Source of the DNA: Pseudomonas sp. SST3
GTDB lineage: Bacteria; Pseudomonadota; Gammaproteobacteria; Pseudomonadales; Pseudomonadaceae
Direction: 5' to 3'
Assembly (NCBI RefSeq): GCF_003325755.1
Contig: NZ_QORI02000004.1
Coordinates: 62,001-126,000, forward strand
Length of the DNA: 64,000 nucleotides
A program made the position numbers and the translations under genes. Within the stretch, counting starts at the first letter, position 1, and the number at the start of each line of letters is the position of its first letter. The notes under the pieces were generated by a model, which was given only the letters and a program-made list of their open reading frames with translations, searched no databases and was not told the DNA's origin. Shown here piece by piece: positions 50,322 through 60,203 of the stretch.

Positions 50322-51046
50322 TTGGTTTCGCCCTGCTGGGCGAGTCACTTTTTCTTGAGTGGACCAAGAAAAAGTAACCAAAAAGAAGGCCACCCCTGCA
50401 TCCGGGTTTTGCTTCGCAAAACTTCCCTCCCTCCGGCGCTGCTCCGGGGGCCGTCGCGAAGGGACATCCATGTCCCATCACTCCTCGCTCGGCATCCATG
50501 CCTCGCGTCCCCCTACGCAGCACCTACGCTCGGCCTCCTGAAGGGGACTCGGGACCGAGTCGTCTGGAAGTTTTTGAACAGCGACAGCAACAAAGCACTT
50601 CAACCGTCGGCGGGCTTCGTAGGGTGGAAAAACTGCGAAGCATTCTCCATCGCAATCGACGCTGCAATCGGTATCGAACTTTGCCGACGAAAATCGGTGG
50701 GTAAGCTTCGCGTTACCTACCCTACGATCGCTCGATACTCGCACAACCGCTTCGCTGCACTGCCCAACGGACACCACCGAATCGCCCCTTTCAGGAGGCC
50801 GAATGGAATCCGCGCGGAGGGGAGCGAGCGGCATGGATACCGCGAGAGGCGTAGGCATCCCCGCGATAAAGGGCCAGGGATGGCCCTTTATCGCCGGCCC
50901 CCGGAGCGTGGATGGAACGAGGGAAGTCGAGCGCAGCGAACCGGGGACGCCTAGTCCGGATGCAGGGGCAAGACCTTTTGGTTCCTTTTGGCGGGGCCGG
51001 CCATCCGGAGACTGCCAAAAGGGACTCGCCCAGCAGGCGAAACCAA
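50322..51046. repeat. large inverted-arm repeat element B (725 bp)
   Basis: Same design as the element at 19754-20277. The left arm (50322-50541) and inverted right arm (50791-51046) share ends TTGGTTTCGCCCTGCTGGG (one base missing in the right copy), then hairpins, CCCTGCATCCGG, CTCCGGGGGCCG and CGGCCTCCTGA in order. The 249-base core is longer than in element A and contains a nested segment at 50618-50726 bounded by CGTAGGGTGG and CTACCCTACG. No transposase is seen. The flanking DNA (50126-50321, 51047-51160) holds nothing recognised. Confidence 0.75.
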
Positions 51047-51162
51047 TGCCTCAAACAACCCGGCCAATCGGGTAACCACGCGAGCCCGCAGCACAAAAGC
51101 TTCGCCGCAGGGACTCCGCGTCCCTAGCTCCTACGGCAGTGCAAACTCGGCAAAATAAGAAA

Positions 51163-51178
51163 GGGCGCCGAAGCGCCC
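51163..51178 (-). terminator. terminator of the PctA-like chemoreceptor gene
   Basis: GGGCGC-CGAA-GCGCCC forms a six-pair stem 20 bases past the receptor stop codon and is followed on the minus strand by TTTCTTATTTTG, a classical intrinsic terminator. Confidence 0.85.
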
Positions 51179-51197
51179 TCCTTCCAAACCCAATCGA

Positions 51198-53090
51198 TCA
51201 GATCCTGAAGCTCCCCACCAGCTGCTTCAACCGCGCCGCCTGCTGATCGAGGTCGCCACAGGCGCGCAGGGTCGATTGCAGATTTTCCACGCCTTGCTGG
51301 TTGAGGGTGTTGATCTCGGTGATGTCCATATTCAGCGACTCGATCACCGAAGTCTGCTCTTCCGTAGCGGCGGCCACCGACTGGTTCATCGCATCGATCT
51401 CCCCAATGCTCTGGGTCACGCTACTGAGACGCTCACCGGCACGGTTGGCGATGCCCACGCTGGCCTCACTCTGGCGCTGGCTTTCGGTCATGGTGGCTAC
51501 CGAATCACGCGCGCCGACTTGCAGTTTCTCGATCATGCCGTGGATTTCCTGGGCCGAGGCCTGGGTGCGATGCGCCAGGCTGCGCACCTCGTCGGCTACC
51601 ACAGCGAAACCACGCCCGGCCTCCCCGGCGCGGGCCGCTTCGATGGCAGCGTTGAGCGCCAGCAGGTTGGTCTGCTCGGAGATGCCCTTGATCACGTCAA
51701 GGATCTGGCCGATGCCGACGGTCTGGCTGTTGAGCGCCTCGATCTGGGTACAGGACGCGCTGATGTTGTTCGACAGCTGCTTCATCGCCTCGATGTTCTG
51801 CTCCACCACCGTGCGCCCATCTTCGGCCTGATGGCTGGCACCGCTGGCCTGCTGCGAGGCATCAGCCGCGTTGCGGGCGATCTCCTGTGCGGCGGCGCCG
51901 AGCTGGTTGATCGCGGCGGCGACGCTGTTGGTACGGCTGGCCTGCTCATCGGAGTTGAGCATCGATGAGTTGGAAGCGGTCAGCACGCGCTTCGCCACTT
52001 CGTTGACCTGCTCGGTGGCCGACGACACATCCCGGATCGAGCCGTGGATACGCTCGACGAACCGGTTGAACGCCATGGCCAGAACACCGAATTCATCGTT
52101 CGACTCGACTTTGAGGCGGCGCGTGAGGTCGCCTTCGCCCGCGGCGATGTTTTCCATCGCTTGACCCATGTCATTCAGCGGGCGCATCAGCACGCGGATC
52201 AGCATGCCCAGCAGCAGCATAATGAAAACCACGGCAATGATGGTGGCGAGTACCGCCGTGGTACGGAAGCTGGACAACGCGGCATAGGCTTTGCCCTTAT
52301 CCACCGAGATACCGACATACCAGCTCACCGAAGGCAGGCCGGCTACCGGGCTGAAACTGACGATCCGCGTCTGGCCGTCGAGCTCGGCTTCGCTATATTT
52401 GCTGGTCAGCGCTGGGGTGTCCTGCGGATAGAGATCACCCAGGGTCTTCATCACCTTGGTCTTGTCCGGATGGACGAGGATTTTGCCGTCGCCGCTAACC
52501 AGGAAGGCATAGCCCAGACCATCGAAGTCCAGCGCGTTGATGGTGTCTACCAGTACGCGCAGGCTTAGGTCGCCGCCGACCACACCGAGATTACGGCCGC
52601 CACGCTTGGCTGGCGTTGCCGCCGAAATGACCAGTTCATTGGTGGCGGTGTCCACATAGGGCTCGGTCAGGGTGGTGCTTGCCGCGGCGATGGCGTCCTT
52701 GTACCAGGGTCTCTGGCGCGGATCGAAGTCGGCCGGCAGCTCGAGCCGGGGGTAAACGATGAACTCGCCGTCGTCGGCGCGGCCCAGGTAGGTGAAGGCG
52801 AACGTGGAGCTGAGCGCCGGCTGCTCGACCAGCGACTCGACCGCGCCGCCCGAGCTGTCATGAGCGACCGTCTGTGCCACGCTTTCCAGCAGCACCAGGC
52901 GGCCGGTAAGCCAGTTCTGGATATTGTTCGCGGTGCTTTCGCCCATCTCGCTGAGGTAGTCCTGGAGATTGTCGCGAATAGCGTTGCGCTGCAGGTAATC
53001 GTTGTAGAGCGTGAACAGGGTGAAGGTCGCGATCACTACGAGTGACGCGGCCAAGAGAATCTTGTGGCTGAACTTGAGACGGCTAGACAT
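51198..53090 (-). CDS. methyl-accepting chemotaxis protein with dCache sensor (PctA-like)
   Basis: The 630-residue receptor has a transmembrane helix at about 10-30, a periplasmic dCache sensor (about 35-275), a second helix near 280-300, a HAMP domain, and a long signalling domain with the [22 protein letters not shown] tip. The sensor has the amino-acid-binding elements R-x-x-WY (RQRPWYKDA near 125) and a following EPYVD, as in the PctA/B/C amino acid receptors. Its place among aromatic amino acid catabolic genes supports attraction to amino acids. The ATG at 53090 has a weak ribosome binding site. Confidence 0.92.
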   Translation of the reverse strand: MSSRLKFSHKILLAASLVVIATFTLFTLYNDYLQRNAIRDNLQDYLSEMGESTANNIQNWLTGRLVLLESVAQTVAHDSSGGAVESLVEQPALSSTFAFTYLGRADDGEFIVYPRLELPADFDPRQRPWYKDAIAAASTTLTEPYVDTATNELVISAATPAKRGGRNLGVVGGDLSLRVLVDTINALDFDGLGYAFLVSGDGKILVHPDKTKVMKTLGDLYPQDTPALTSKYSEAELDGQTRIVSFSPVAGLPSVSWYVGISVDKGKAYAALSSFRTTAVLATIIAVVFIMLLLGMLIRVLMRPLNDMGQAMENIAAGEGDLTRRLKVESNDEFGVLAMAFNRFVERIHGSIRDVSSATEQVNEVAKRVLTASNSSMLNSDEQASRTNSVAAAINQLGAAAQEIARNAADASQQASGASHQAEDGRTVVEQNIEAMKQLSNNISASCTQIEALNSQTVGIGQILDVIKGISEQTNLLALNAAIEAARAGEAGRGFAVVADEVRSLAHRTQASAQEIHGMIEKLQVGARDSVATMTESQRQSEASVGIANRAGERLSSVTQSIGEIDAMNQSVAAATEEQTSVIESLNMDITEINTLNQQGVENLQSTLRACGDLDQQAARLKQLVGSFRI

Positions 53091-53312
53091 GGGGGCAAGT
53101 CCGGATCGGGTCTGATCGAATCGGCAATCCCTGGCCTGGGTGAGCATCCATTGCGTTACATCCGTGCTGTCGGCTGGAGCCAACGGATCTTTAACCTAGA
53201 GGCTTCGTCGGAATAGGCCCGAGTCCCGTCAGCCGTGCGCTTCAGCGGTTCCGGCGCGGTATCTGACACATCCTGTATCACTTCGCTGACTGGCCTTTCG
53301 CCACAAACAAAA

Positions 53313-53340
53313 ACGGCACACCCGTTGCCGAATGTGCCGT
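53313..53340 (-). terminator. terminator of the first NSS transporter
   Basis: An ACGGCACA/TGTGCCGT stem with a 12-base loop lies about 30 bases past the stop codon and is followed on the minus strand by TTTTTGTTTG. Confidence 0.8.
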
Positions 53341-53369
53341 TCTGCTACCCACCGGATCGGTGGGCGAAC

Positions 53370-54830
53370 TTATCGCCCTGCCAGCGCCGGCATGACGCGT
53401 GGACGCAGGCCCTCGCCGAGGATGGTCAGCGCACCGATGGCGCCGGCAATCCAGTACCAGCGCGCCAGCGGGTCGAAGCCCAGCCAGCCGAGGGCATGCA
53501 GGAAGACCATGGTGATCAGCACCGGGCAGACATAGCGCACCATGAACAGCCACAGCGCGTAACCCAGCGGTGGCAGATCCAGCTCATCACGCATGATCTC
53601 GCTGCGCAGCACGTAGCCGGCGAAGATAACGATGAAGATTCCGCCCAGCGGCATCATCCAGCGTGAGGTCAGGTAGTCCAGCCAGTCGAAGAAGTTCTTG
53701 TCCATCGGCGCCCACCCGGCCATCAGATTGAACGAGAGCATCGCCAGCAGACTGATCACCAGCAATACGGTGCCTGCACCCATGGCAGCCTTGAGACGGC
53801 TGATGCCGTGTTTTTCGTTAAGGTAGGCCACGGTGGCCTCGATCATCGAAATGGCGGAGGTCAGCGCCGCGATCGACACCATCGCGAAGAACAGGGTGCC
53901 GAACAGCGTACCGAACGGCATCTGCTGGAAGGCCAGCGGCAGGCTCATGAAGATCAAGCCGGGGCCCGCGGTCGGGTCCATGCCGTTGGCAAAGATGATC
54001 GGGAAGATTGCCAGTCCCGCCAGCAGCGCCACGCAGGTATCGGCGATGGCGACCATGAAGGTGGTGCGGGTAATGGATTGATCGTCGGGAATATAGGAGC
54101 CGTAGGTGAGGATCGCACCGGACGCCAGGCTCAGGGTAAAAAAGGCATGGCCGAGCGCAGCCAGCAGCGCTTCACCGGTGAGCTTGGAGGTATCGAAGCT
54201 GAACAGGAAGGCGAACCCCTGATCGAAGCCGCCGCTGGTGAAGGCATAGCCGACCAGAATCAGCAGCATCACTGCAAGCCCCGGCATCATCCAGCGCACC
54301 GCGCGTTCGATGCCCTGCTGCACACCTTTGGCGACGATCCACAGCGTCAGCAACGCCACCAGCACACTCCAGCCACCGAGCTGCCAGGGATTGGCGTTGT
54401 GCGCCTCGAACACCTGCGCCAGGCTATCGACGGAGCTGGCGGCGAGCGAGCCGTCGAGCATCTTGACGGTATAGGCAAACGCCCAGCCGGCCACCACGAC
54501 ATAGAAACAGAGAATCAGGAAGCCGGCCGCCATGGCCATGCCACCGACACCCTTCCAGATCGGGCTGCTGCCGTTCTCACGCACCGCCCGACCGATAGCA
54601 TCGATGGGGCTGCCACGGCCGCGACGGCCGATGGCGATCTCGGTCATCATCACCGGGATACCGATAGCCAGGATGCACGCCAGGTACATCAGCACGAAGG
54701 CGCCACCGCCGTATTCGCCGGTGATATAGGGGAATTTCCAGATGTTGCCCAGGCCGACGGCCGAACCGGTCGCAGCGAGGATGAAGCCCCAGCGGGAAAG
54801 CCAGAGGTTCTTGGGTTTTTCACGGGTCAT
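53370..54830 (-). CDS. NSS-family sodium-dependent amino acid transporter (copy 1)
   Basis: The 486-residue protein is a neurotransmitter:sodium symporter (SNF) of the LeuT/TnaT type: the first helix has ATGSAVGLGNIWKFPYITGE, the Na+/substrate signature, and there are twelve predicted helices. Such bacterial carriers import neutral or aromatic amino acids. It follows maiA by 82 bases in the same direction and shares design with the second copy at 57272. An AACAACAA motif lies 12 bases before the start. Confidence 0.93.
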   Translation of the reverse strand: MTREKPKNLWLSRWGFILAATGSAVGLGNIWKFPYITGEYGGGAFVLMYLACILAIGIPVMMTEIAIGRRGRGSPIDAIGRAVRENGSSPIWKGVGGMAMAAGFLILCFYVVVAGWAFAYTVKMLDGSLAASSVDSLAQVFEAHNANPWQLGGWSVLVALLTLWIVAKGVQQGIERAVRWMMPGLAVMLLILVGYAFTSGGFDQGFAFLFSFDTSKLTGEALLAALGHAFFTLSLASGAILTYGSYIPDDQSITRTTFMVAIADTCVALLAGLAIFPIIFANGMDPTAGPGLIFMSLPLAFQQMPFGTLFGTLFFAMVSIAALTSAISMIEATVAYLNEKHGISRLKAAMGAGTVLLVISLLAMLSFNLMAGWAPMDKNFFDWLDYLTSRWMMPLGGIFIVIFAGYVLRSEIMRDELDLPPLGYALWLFMVRYVCPVLITMVFLHALGWLGFDPLARWYWIAGAIGALTILGEGLRPRVMPALAGR

Positions 54831-54841
54831 GCGTCACCTGT

Positions 54842-54849
54842 TTGTTGTT
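54842..54849 (-). promoter_or_regulatory. A-rich AAnAAnAA (Crc/Hfq-like) motif, NSS copy 1 leader
   Basis: On the minus strand this reads AACAACAA, immediately upstream of the ACAGGTGACGC ribosome binding region of the transporter. Confidence 0.5.
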
Positions 54850-54912
54850 ATCTGTGACGGAATCGAACCCGCCGCGCTCGTGGCGCGACGGAGTGGCAAG
54901 GCGGATCAACCT

Positions 54913-55593
54913 TTATTGAGCGTCGGGCTGCACCTCCGGAGCTGCTTTGGCAAAAGCTTCGAGGGTTTCGCACTGCTCGGTCATCTGCAAAATGCGTGGA
55001 TACGCACTGAGGTCACAGGAAAAACGGCGCGCATTGTATACCTGTGGAACCAGGCACGCCTCCAGATAACCCGGCCGCCTGCCGAGTGACAGTTTGCCGT
55101 CGAACGCGGCCAGCCCCTGCTCGACACCGGCGAGGCCCGTGGCGATCCAGTGGCGGATCCACTGCTGCTTGGCCTCATCCTCGACGCCCAGCGTGCCGCT
55201 GAGGTATTGCAGCACCCGCAGATTGTTCAGCGGATGCAAATCACAGGCGATGTGCAATGCCAGCGAACGTACTTGAGCCCGATCGGCTGGATCGTCCGGT
55301 AGCAAGGCCGGGAGCGGGAACACCTCTTCCAGGTATTCGAGGATGGCCAGCGACTGGCTGATGCGCTCGCGGCCATCGACCAGAAGCGGCACCAGCTCCT
55401 GCGGATTGAGCGTCTTGTAGTCGGCCGAATGCTGCTGACCGCCATCCTTGACCAGATGTACGGGCAAATTTTCGAACGCCAATCCCTTGAGGTTCAAGGC
55501 GATGCGCACCCGGTAGGCAGCGCTGGAACGCCAGTAACCGTAGAGCTTCAGCGTGGGTGATCCGGCTGTTTCGTTCATGTCAGTGTTGTTCAT
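54913..55593 (-). CDS. maiA: maleylacetoacetate isomerase
   Basis: MaiA is a zeta-class glutathione transferase that isomerises maleylacetoacetate in tyrosine degradation. The 226-residue protein has the family's SSAAYRVRIALNLKG at about residues 18-32 and the thioredoxin-like N-terminal and helical C-terminal domains. AGGGA precedes the ATG at 55593; an ATG at 55578 is the alternative. It lies 199 bases after hpd. The two genes normally between them in the pathway, hmgA and fahA, are not in this window. Confidence 0.92.
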   Translation of the reverse strand: MNNTDMNETAGSPTLKLYGYWRSSAAYRVRIALNLKGLAFENLPVHLVKDGGQQHSADYKTLNPQELVPLLVDGRERISQSLAILEYLEEVFPLPALLPDDPADRAQVRSLALHIACDLHPLNNLRVLQYLSGTLGVEDEAKQQWIRHWIATGLAGVEQGLAAFDGKLSLGRRPGYLEACLVPQVYNARRFSCDLSAYPRILQMTEQCETLEAFAKAAPEVQPDAQ

Positions 55594-55734
55594 GAAATCC
55601 CTGCTTGTGTTGCCTGCTCGTAGGATGGATGACACTTTCTTCATCCGCCTTCGGCCGCTGCGGTGTTCTCGACCCGCCTGGTGGTGAAGTTGACCCACCC
55701 TACCGCTCCAACGGCGGTGCGCGCAGTCTCGTCG

Positions 55735-55790
55735 GGCGGGCTTCAGCCCATCGTTCAGCTTTGCATCGGTGGGCTGAAGCCCACCCTACG
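55735..55790. repeat. short palindromic repeats between hpd and maiA
   Basis: Two copies of the palindrome family: a half copy at 55735-55749 and a full copy at 55766-55790, which ends three bases before the hpd stop codon and is therefore just past the hpd message. Confidence 0.7.
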
Positions 55791-55792
55791 GT

Positions 55793-56875
55793 TTATTCCT
55801 CACCGATCACGCCGCGGCGAACCTGATCTTCCTCGATGGATTCGAACAGGGCCTTGAAGTTGCCCTCGCCGAAACCTTGGTTGCCCTTGCGCTGAATGAT
55901 CTCGAAGAAGATCGGGCCGATCACCGTGTTGGTGAAGATCTGCAGCAGGATGCCGTCATCGCCCGGCGCACCGTCGATCAGCAGGTTCAGCTCGCGCAGC
56001 ACATCGGTGGGCTCGCCGTGGCCGGCAACGCGGGTATCGACCTTCTCGTAATAGGTGTCCGGCGTGCGCATGAAATCCACGCCGTTGGCGCGCAGCTGGC
56101 GCACGGTGGCGTAGATGTCGTCGGTCGACAGCGCGATATGCTGGATGCCTTCGCCGTGGTACTCGCGGATGAATTCCTCGATCTGCGACTTGTCGTCCGC
56201 CGACTCGTTGATCGGGATGCGAATCTTGCCGCACGGCGCGGTCATCGCGCGGGAGAAGAGGCCGGTGAGCTTGCCTTCGATGTCGAAGTAGCGGATCTCG
56301 CGGAAGTTGGCGATGCGCTCGTAGAAACCGGACCAGACGTCCATCTGCCCGCGCATGACGTTGTGGGTCAGGTGGTCGATGCACATCAGGCCGACGGCGT
56401 TGTCATTCGGCGTACGGCCCTTGATGAACTCGAAGTCGACGTCATAGATGCTCTTGTCGCCGTAGCGGTCGACGAGATACAGCAGCGAGCCGCCGATGCC
56501 TTCGACGCAGGGGATGTTCAGCTCGCCAAAGTTGGCATGACTGCCGACCAGCGTGGCGCCCTGGGATTCGACATAGGCGGCGGCCTGGGCAGCGTTTTTC
56601 ACCCGGAATGCCATGGCACAGGCACTCGGCCCGTGTTTCTCGGCGAAGGCATGCACGTGCCCGGTAGGGCTGCCGTTGAGCACGATATTGATATCGTTCT
56701 GCTGGAACAGCCAGACCTCCTTGGAGCGGTGCCTGGCGGTTTCGGTGAAGCCCATCTGATTGAACAGCTGACGCAGCTGCTCGATGCCCTCGGCGTTCGG
56801 CGCCGTGAATTCGACGAATTCAAAGCCGTCGGTACCGATAGGGTTATGCTGTTCGATCTTGGTCACGGCGTTCAT
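55793..56875 (-). CDS. hpd: 4-hydroxyphenylpyruvate dioxygenase
   Basis: This non-heme iron enzyme converts 4-hydroxyphenylpyruvate (the PhhC product) to homogentisate. The 360-residue protein has the three iron ligands His168 (CIDHLTHN), His246 (GIQHIAL) and Glu325 (FFEIIQRKG) in two vicinal-oxygen-chelate repeats; length is that of pseudomonad enzymes. AGGAGG precedes the ATG. An A-rich AACAAGAA motif sits just upstream, as expected of Crc control. Confidence 0.97.
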   Translation of the reverse strand: MNAVTKIEQHNPIGTDGFEFVEFTAPNAEGIEQLRQLFNQMGFTETARHRSKEVWLFQQNDINIVLNGSPTGHVHAFAEKHGPSACAMAFRVKNAAQAAAYVESQGATLVGSHANFGELNIPCVEGIGGSLLYLVDRYGDKSIYDVDFEFIKGRTPNDNAVGLMCIDHLTHNVMRGQMDVWSGFYERIANFREIRYFDIEGKLTGLFSRAMTAPCGKIRIPINESADDKSQIEEFIREYHGEGIQHIALSTDDIYATVRQLRANGVDFMRTPDTYYEKVDTRVAGHGEPTDVLRELNLLIDGAPGDDGILLQIFTNTVIGPIFFEIIQRKGNQGFGEGNFKALFESIEEDQVRRGVIGEE

Positions 56876-56887
56876 TTCGCCTCCTGA

Positions 56888-56895
56888 TTCTTGTT
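56888..56895 (-). promoter_or_regulatory. A-rich AAnAAnAA (Crc/Hfq-like) motif, hpd leader
   Basis: On the minus strand this reads AACAAGAA, three bases before AGGAGG of hpd. Confidence 0.5.
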
Positions 56896-57121
56896 ATAGG
56901 TGCCGCTGCACGGTTTGGCTGCGCCCATCACAAACCAGAGGGAGAAGCTCCACAAGCCCGCATTCAGCGCCATGCGCAGCTTTGCCAGGGCCGCGCTGGA
57001 AGCTTTTCTTTACAACCCGACGGAAGGCCCGGAGGACGAGCTTGCAAGCCCTTATCCGTAACGAAAAGCTGACAACCGGGCTGCCAGCCACCGCACTTAA
57101 TTAGCTAGCTCCGGCTGGGCT

Positions 57122-57219
57122 GGTGGGCTGAAGCCCACCCTACTGTCATCGGTAGAGCGGGCTTCAGCCCACCGATGGGCCGCCCGATCCCCAGCTCGTA
57201 GGGTGGGCTTTAGCCCACC
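57122..57219. repeat. cluster of three palindromic repeats between NSS copy 2 and hpd
   Basis: In the 396-base gap three family members lie close together: 57122-57144, 57151-57173 and 57198-57219, in alternating orientation. The first and second could pair with one another. The rest of the gap (56876-57121) has the hpd leader and nothing else recognised. Confidence 0.75.
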
Positions 57220-57271
57220 GAGGCCTGTGCAAGGCGCTGCCCTGTCGTGCGACAGAGATCGTCAATGGCTG

Positions 57272-58681
57272 CTAGAGCAACCCGCTCAGATTGAGAAACA
57301 CCAGCACGATCGCCAGCGGAGTGCCGAACCGCAGCAGTAACCACCAGGCGCGGAACAGCCCGCCCTGACCAATGCCGATGGCCTCGCGCACCGTTTGCTC
57401 CTTCAGCACCCAGCCGGTGAACAGCACCGTCGCCAAGCCACCCAGCGGCATTAACCAGTTGGTGGTCAGGTAGTCGAGACTGTCGAAGAAGGTCTTGCCG
57501 AACAGCATGAAGTCGGACCAGTAATTGAACGAGAACACGCTGCCCAGGCTCAGCAACCAAAGCAATCCACCGCTGGTCAGCACCGCCTTGAGACGGCTCA
57601 TGCCGAAGCGTTCGGTCATCCAGGCGATGCTTGGCTCACTCAACGAGATGGCCGACGTCAACGCCGCAATCACCAGCATGATGAAGAACAACCCACCCAC
57701 CAGCTGGCCCAGCGGCATCTGCCCGAAGGCGATCGGCAGGGTGACGAAGATCAGGCCAGGACCCGCGCCCGGCTCCAGCCCGTTGCCGAATACCAGGGGA
57801 AAGATTGCCAAGCCGGCCAACAGCGCGACGGCCGTATCAGCCAGTGCGACCAGAATCGACGTCTTGGCGATCGAGGTGCCTTCCGGCAGGTAGGAGCCGT
57901 ACACCATCATCGCGCCGCAACCGAGGCTGAGCGTGAAGAAGGCGTGGCCCAGGGCGATGAGCACACTGGTCGCGGTCAGCTTGGAGAAGTCTGGAACGAA
58001 GAGGAATTCCGCACCGCGGGCGAATTCACCATTGAGCGCCGCATAGCCGACCAGCGCCAACAGCAGCACGAACAACCCCGGCATGAGAAAGCGCAGCGAG
58101 CGCTCCAACCCGCCCCGCACACCCAGCCCGACAATCAGCATGGTCGCCGCCAGCACTAGGCTGCCGCTGACGATCAGCCGCAGCGGGTCGGCCAGCAATG
58201 CGCCGAACATCTCGCCGCTCGCCTCACCGGTCACCCCGTTGAAGCCACCGCTCAGGGTGGTCGGGACATACGCCAGCGCCCAGCCTGCCACCACCAGATA
58301 GAAGCTCAGGATGAGAAACCCGGTCAGTCCACCCAACCAGCCGGCAACGCGCCAACGCGAGCTAGCTCCAGCCTCGCGCGCCAGGCGCGCCACTGCACCG
58401 TCGGGATTCTGCCGTCCGCGCCGACCGATCATCACCTCGGCCATCAGCAGTGGGATGCCGATCAGCAGAATGCACGCCAGATAGACCAGCACGAAGGCGC
58501 CGCCGCCGTTCTCGCCGGTGATGTAAGGGAATTTCCAGATATTGCCCAGGCCGACCGCCGATCCCGTGGCGGCAAGGAAGAACACCCAGCGCGAGGACCA
58601 AAGGCCACGCGCCGCGCTTTGCTGCGTACGAACGGAGGCGCCACCGAGCGTGCCGGCGACGAGGCTGCTTTTGTCAGTCAT
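57272..58681 (-). CDS. NSS-family sodium-dependent amino acid transporter (copy 2)
   Basis: The 469-residue protein is a paralogue of the transporter at 53370-54830, with the same ATGSAVGLGNIWKFPYITGE first-helix signature and twelve predicted helices, but a longer N-terminal tail (about 25 residues). The substrate is probably an aromatic or branched amino acid, judging from neighbours (hpd, leucine dehydrogenase, indolepyruvate-type oxidoreductase). A-rich AACAACAAG and GCAGGA precede the ATG at 58681. Confidence 0.93.
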   Translation of the reverse strand: MTDKSSLVAGTLGGASVRTQQSAARGLWSSRWVFFLAATGSAVGLGNIWKFPYITGENGGGAFVLVYLACILLIGIPLLMAEVMIGRRGRQNPDGAVARLAREAGASSRWRVAGWLGGLTGFLILSFYLVVAGWALAYVPTTLSGGFNGVTGEASGEMFGALLADPLRLIVSGSLVLAATMLIVGLGVRGGLERSLRFLMPGLFVLLLALVGYAALNGEFARGAEFLFVPDFSKLTATSVLIALGHAFFTLSLGCGAMMVYGSYLPEGTSIAKTSILVALADTAVALLAGLAIFPLVFGNGLEPGAGPGLIFVTLPIAFGQMPLGQLVGGLFFIMLVIAALTSAISLSEPSIAWMTERFGMSRLKAVLTSGGLLWLLSLGSVFSFNYWSDFMLFGKTFFDSLDYLTTNWLMPLGGLATVLFTGWVLKEQTVREAIGIGQGGLFRAWWLLLRFGTPLAIVLVFLNLSGLL

Positions 58682-58694
58682 TGCGGATTCCTGC

Positions 58695-58702
58695 TTGTTG
58701 TT
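58695..58702 (-). promoter_or_regulatory. A-rich AAnAAnAA (Crc/Hfq-like) motif, NSS copy 2 leader
   Basis: On the minus strand this reads AACAACAA within AAAACAACAAGCAGGA, next to the ribosome binding site. Confidence 0.5.
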
Positions 58703-58855
58703 TTTGTCAGGCTGTTGTCAGGGGAAACGCCGGCAGGCAGGCCCGACCACACGATGGCGGTACAGCACTGCGAAGATCTGATCGGTGTTTTCCACATAGC
58801 TCGGCAGTACAACTGGGCTGCCGAAAAAAACGGGGCGGCACAGGCCGCCCGAAGG

Positions 58856-59950
58856 TCACGCGTGTAAGCGCTGCTCGCTCGGCTGCTCGCCCGGTTCGCC
58901 AACCCGCAGCCGCTCGAGGGCCAGACGATCAGCGATGATCGAGGTCGGCTCGCCACTGGCGGCCGCACGGTCGAAGATTTCGCGCAGCGTGTCGCCGATG
59001 CTTTTGATATGCGCATCGATGCGTGCCGCGCTGCCACCGACGCGCTGGTAATACACATCAATGATGCCGCCGGCGTTGATCGCGTAATCCGGTGCATAGA
59101 GGTGATTGCGCCGCTGCAATTCGACGCCGATATCCGGGCTCGCCAGTTGGTTATTGGCCGCCCCAGCAATAACTGGCGCGCGGAGGGTCTGCAGTGTCTC
59201 TGCATTGAGGATGCCGCCCATGGCGCAGGGCGCGAACACATCCACATCGAGCCCGTAGATATCGTGCGGGCGCACCGCGTGGGCACCGAGTTCATCCATC
59301 GCCTGTCGCACATTGGCATCGAAGATGTCGCACACCCACAGCTCGGCACCCGCCGCCTTGAGATGCCGTGCCAGACCAAGACCGACATGGCCAACGCCCT
59401 GGATGGCGACTTTCAGCCCCTGCAGGTCATCCCGGCCGAGGCGCTGGCGCACCGCCTCACGCAGGCCGACGAAGACACCGAGCGCGGTAGAGGGCGAAGG
59501 GTCGCCGCTGACAATGCTGCCGTCGAGCGTGGTGCGCGGCGTGGCGCCGATGACATGCCGGGTGCGCTGGGCGAAGGCCTGCATTTCCGGCTCGCCAGTG
59601 CCCGAGTCGGCGGCGGTGATGTAGCGCCCGCCGAGGCTATCGACGAAATCGCCCATTGCATGCAGCAGCGCCTGGCTCTTGCCGGTGTGCGGATCGCCGA
59701 TCATCACCGCCTTGCCGCCACCGAGCTTGAGACCGGCCAAGGACGACTTCAGCGTCATGCCGCGAGACAGACGCAGCACGTCGCGCAGCGCATCGTCGTC
59801 GCTCACGTACGGGAACATCCGGCAACCGCCCAGCGCCGGGCCGAGCGTGGTGTCGTGGATGGCGATGATGGCGCGCAGACCCGATGCCTTGTCATGGCAG
59901 AACACCACCTGTTCGTGGTGATCGAAATCGGGATGGGTGAAGACGGACAT
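58856..59950 (-). CDS. leucine/phenylalanine/valine dehydrogenase
   Basis: The 364-residue protein is a Glu/Leu/Phe/Val dehydrogenase, deaminating a hydrophobic amino acid to its 2-oxo acid with NAD+. The catalytic lysine segments [16 protein letters not shown] (near residues 68-83) and the Rossmann [14 protein letters not shown] are present, as is [14 protein letters not shown]. Length fits leucine dehydrogenase. It sits between an NSS carrier and the long indolepyruvate-type oxidoreductase, suggesting uptake, deamination and 2-oxo acid oxidation in series. An A-rich leader with AACAACAACAGAGGA precedes the start. Confidence 0.92.
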   Translation of the reverse strand: MSVFTHPDFDHHEQVVFCHDKASGLRAIIAIHDTTLGPALGGCRMFPYVSDDDALRDVLRLSRGMTLKSSLAGLKLGGGKAVMIGDPHTGKSQALLHAMGDFVDSLGGRYITAADSGTGEPEMQAFAQRTRHVIGATPRTTLDGSIVSGDPSPSTALGVFVGLREAVRQRLGRDDLQGLKVAIQGVGHVGLGLARHLKAAGAELWVCDIFDANVRQAMDELGAHAVRPHDIYGLDVDVFAPCAMGGILNAETLQTLRAPVIAGAANNQLASPDIGVELQRRNHLYAPDYAINAGGIIDVYYQRVGGSAARIDAHIKSIGDTLREIFDRAAASGEPTSIIADRLALERLRVGEPGEQPSEQRLHA

Positions 59951-59965
59951 TTGCGGATTCCTCTG

Positions 59966-59973
59966 TTGTTGTT
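59966..59973 (-). promoter_or_regulatory. A-rich AAnAAnAA (Crc/Hfq-like) motif, amino acid dehydrogenase leader
   Basis: On the minus strand this reads AACAACAA, directly before CAGAGGA of the dehydrogenase gene. Confidence 0.5.
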
Positions 59974-60067
59974 CTGTTCAGGCGCCTGCAGTCCAGGCCC
60001 CTTCGAATGTTCTGTCTGCATATGCGCTTGCGTTTGCCGGCCGGGCGACGGCCGTACGTCCAAAACC

Positions 60068-60135
60068 GGTGGGCTGAAGCCCACCCTACGGCCGCGCCAC
60101 TCGGACTGCTGTCGTAGGGTGGGCTTTAGCCCACC
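60068..60135. repeat. two inverted palindromic repeats
   Basis: Complete copies at 60068-60090 and 60113-60135 in opposite orientation, both within the gap between the dehydrogenase start and the oxidoreductase stop; a degenerate half copy (GGCGGGCTAAAGC) follows at about 60151. Confidence 0.75.
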
Positions 60136-60203
60136 AATGCGCGAAGCCCCGGCGGGCTAAAGCGGAACGCCGCCCGGCCCGCCCGACTCCGTAGCGCTAC
60201 GCG

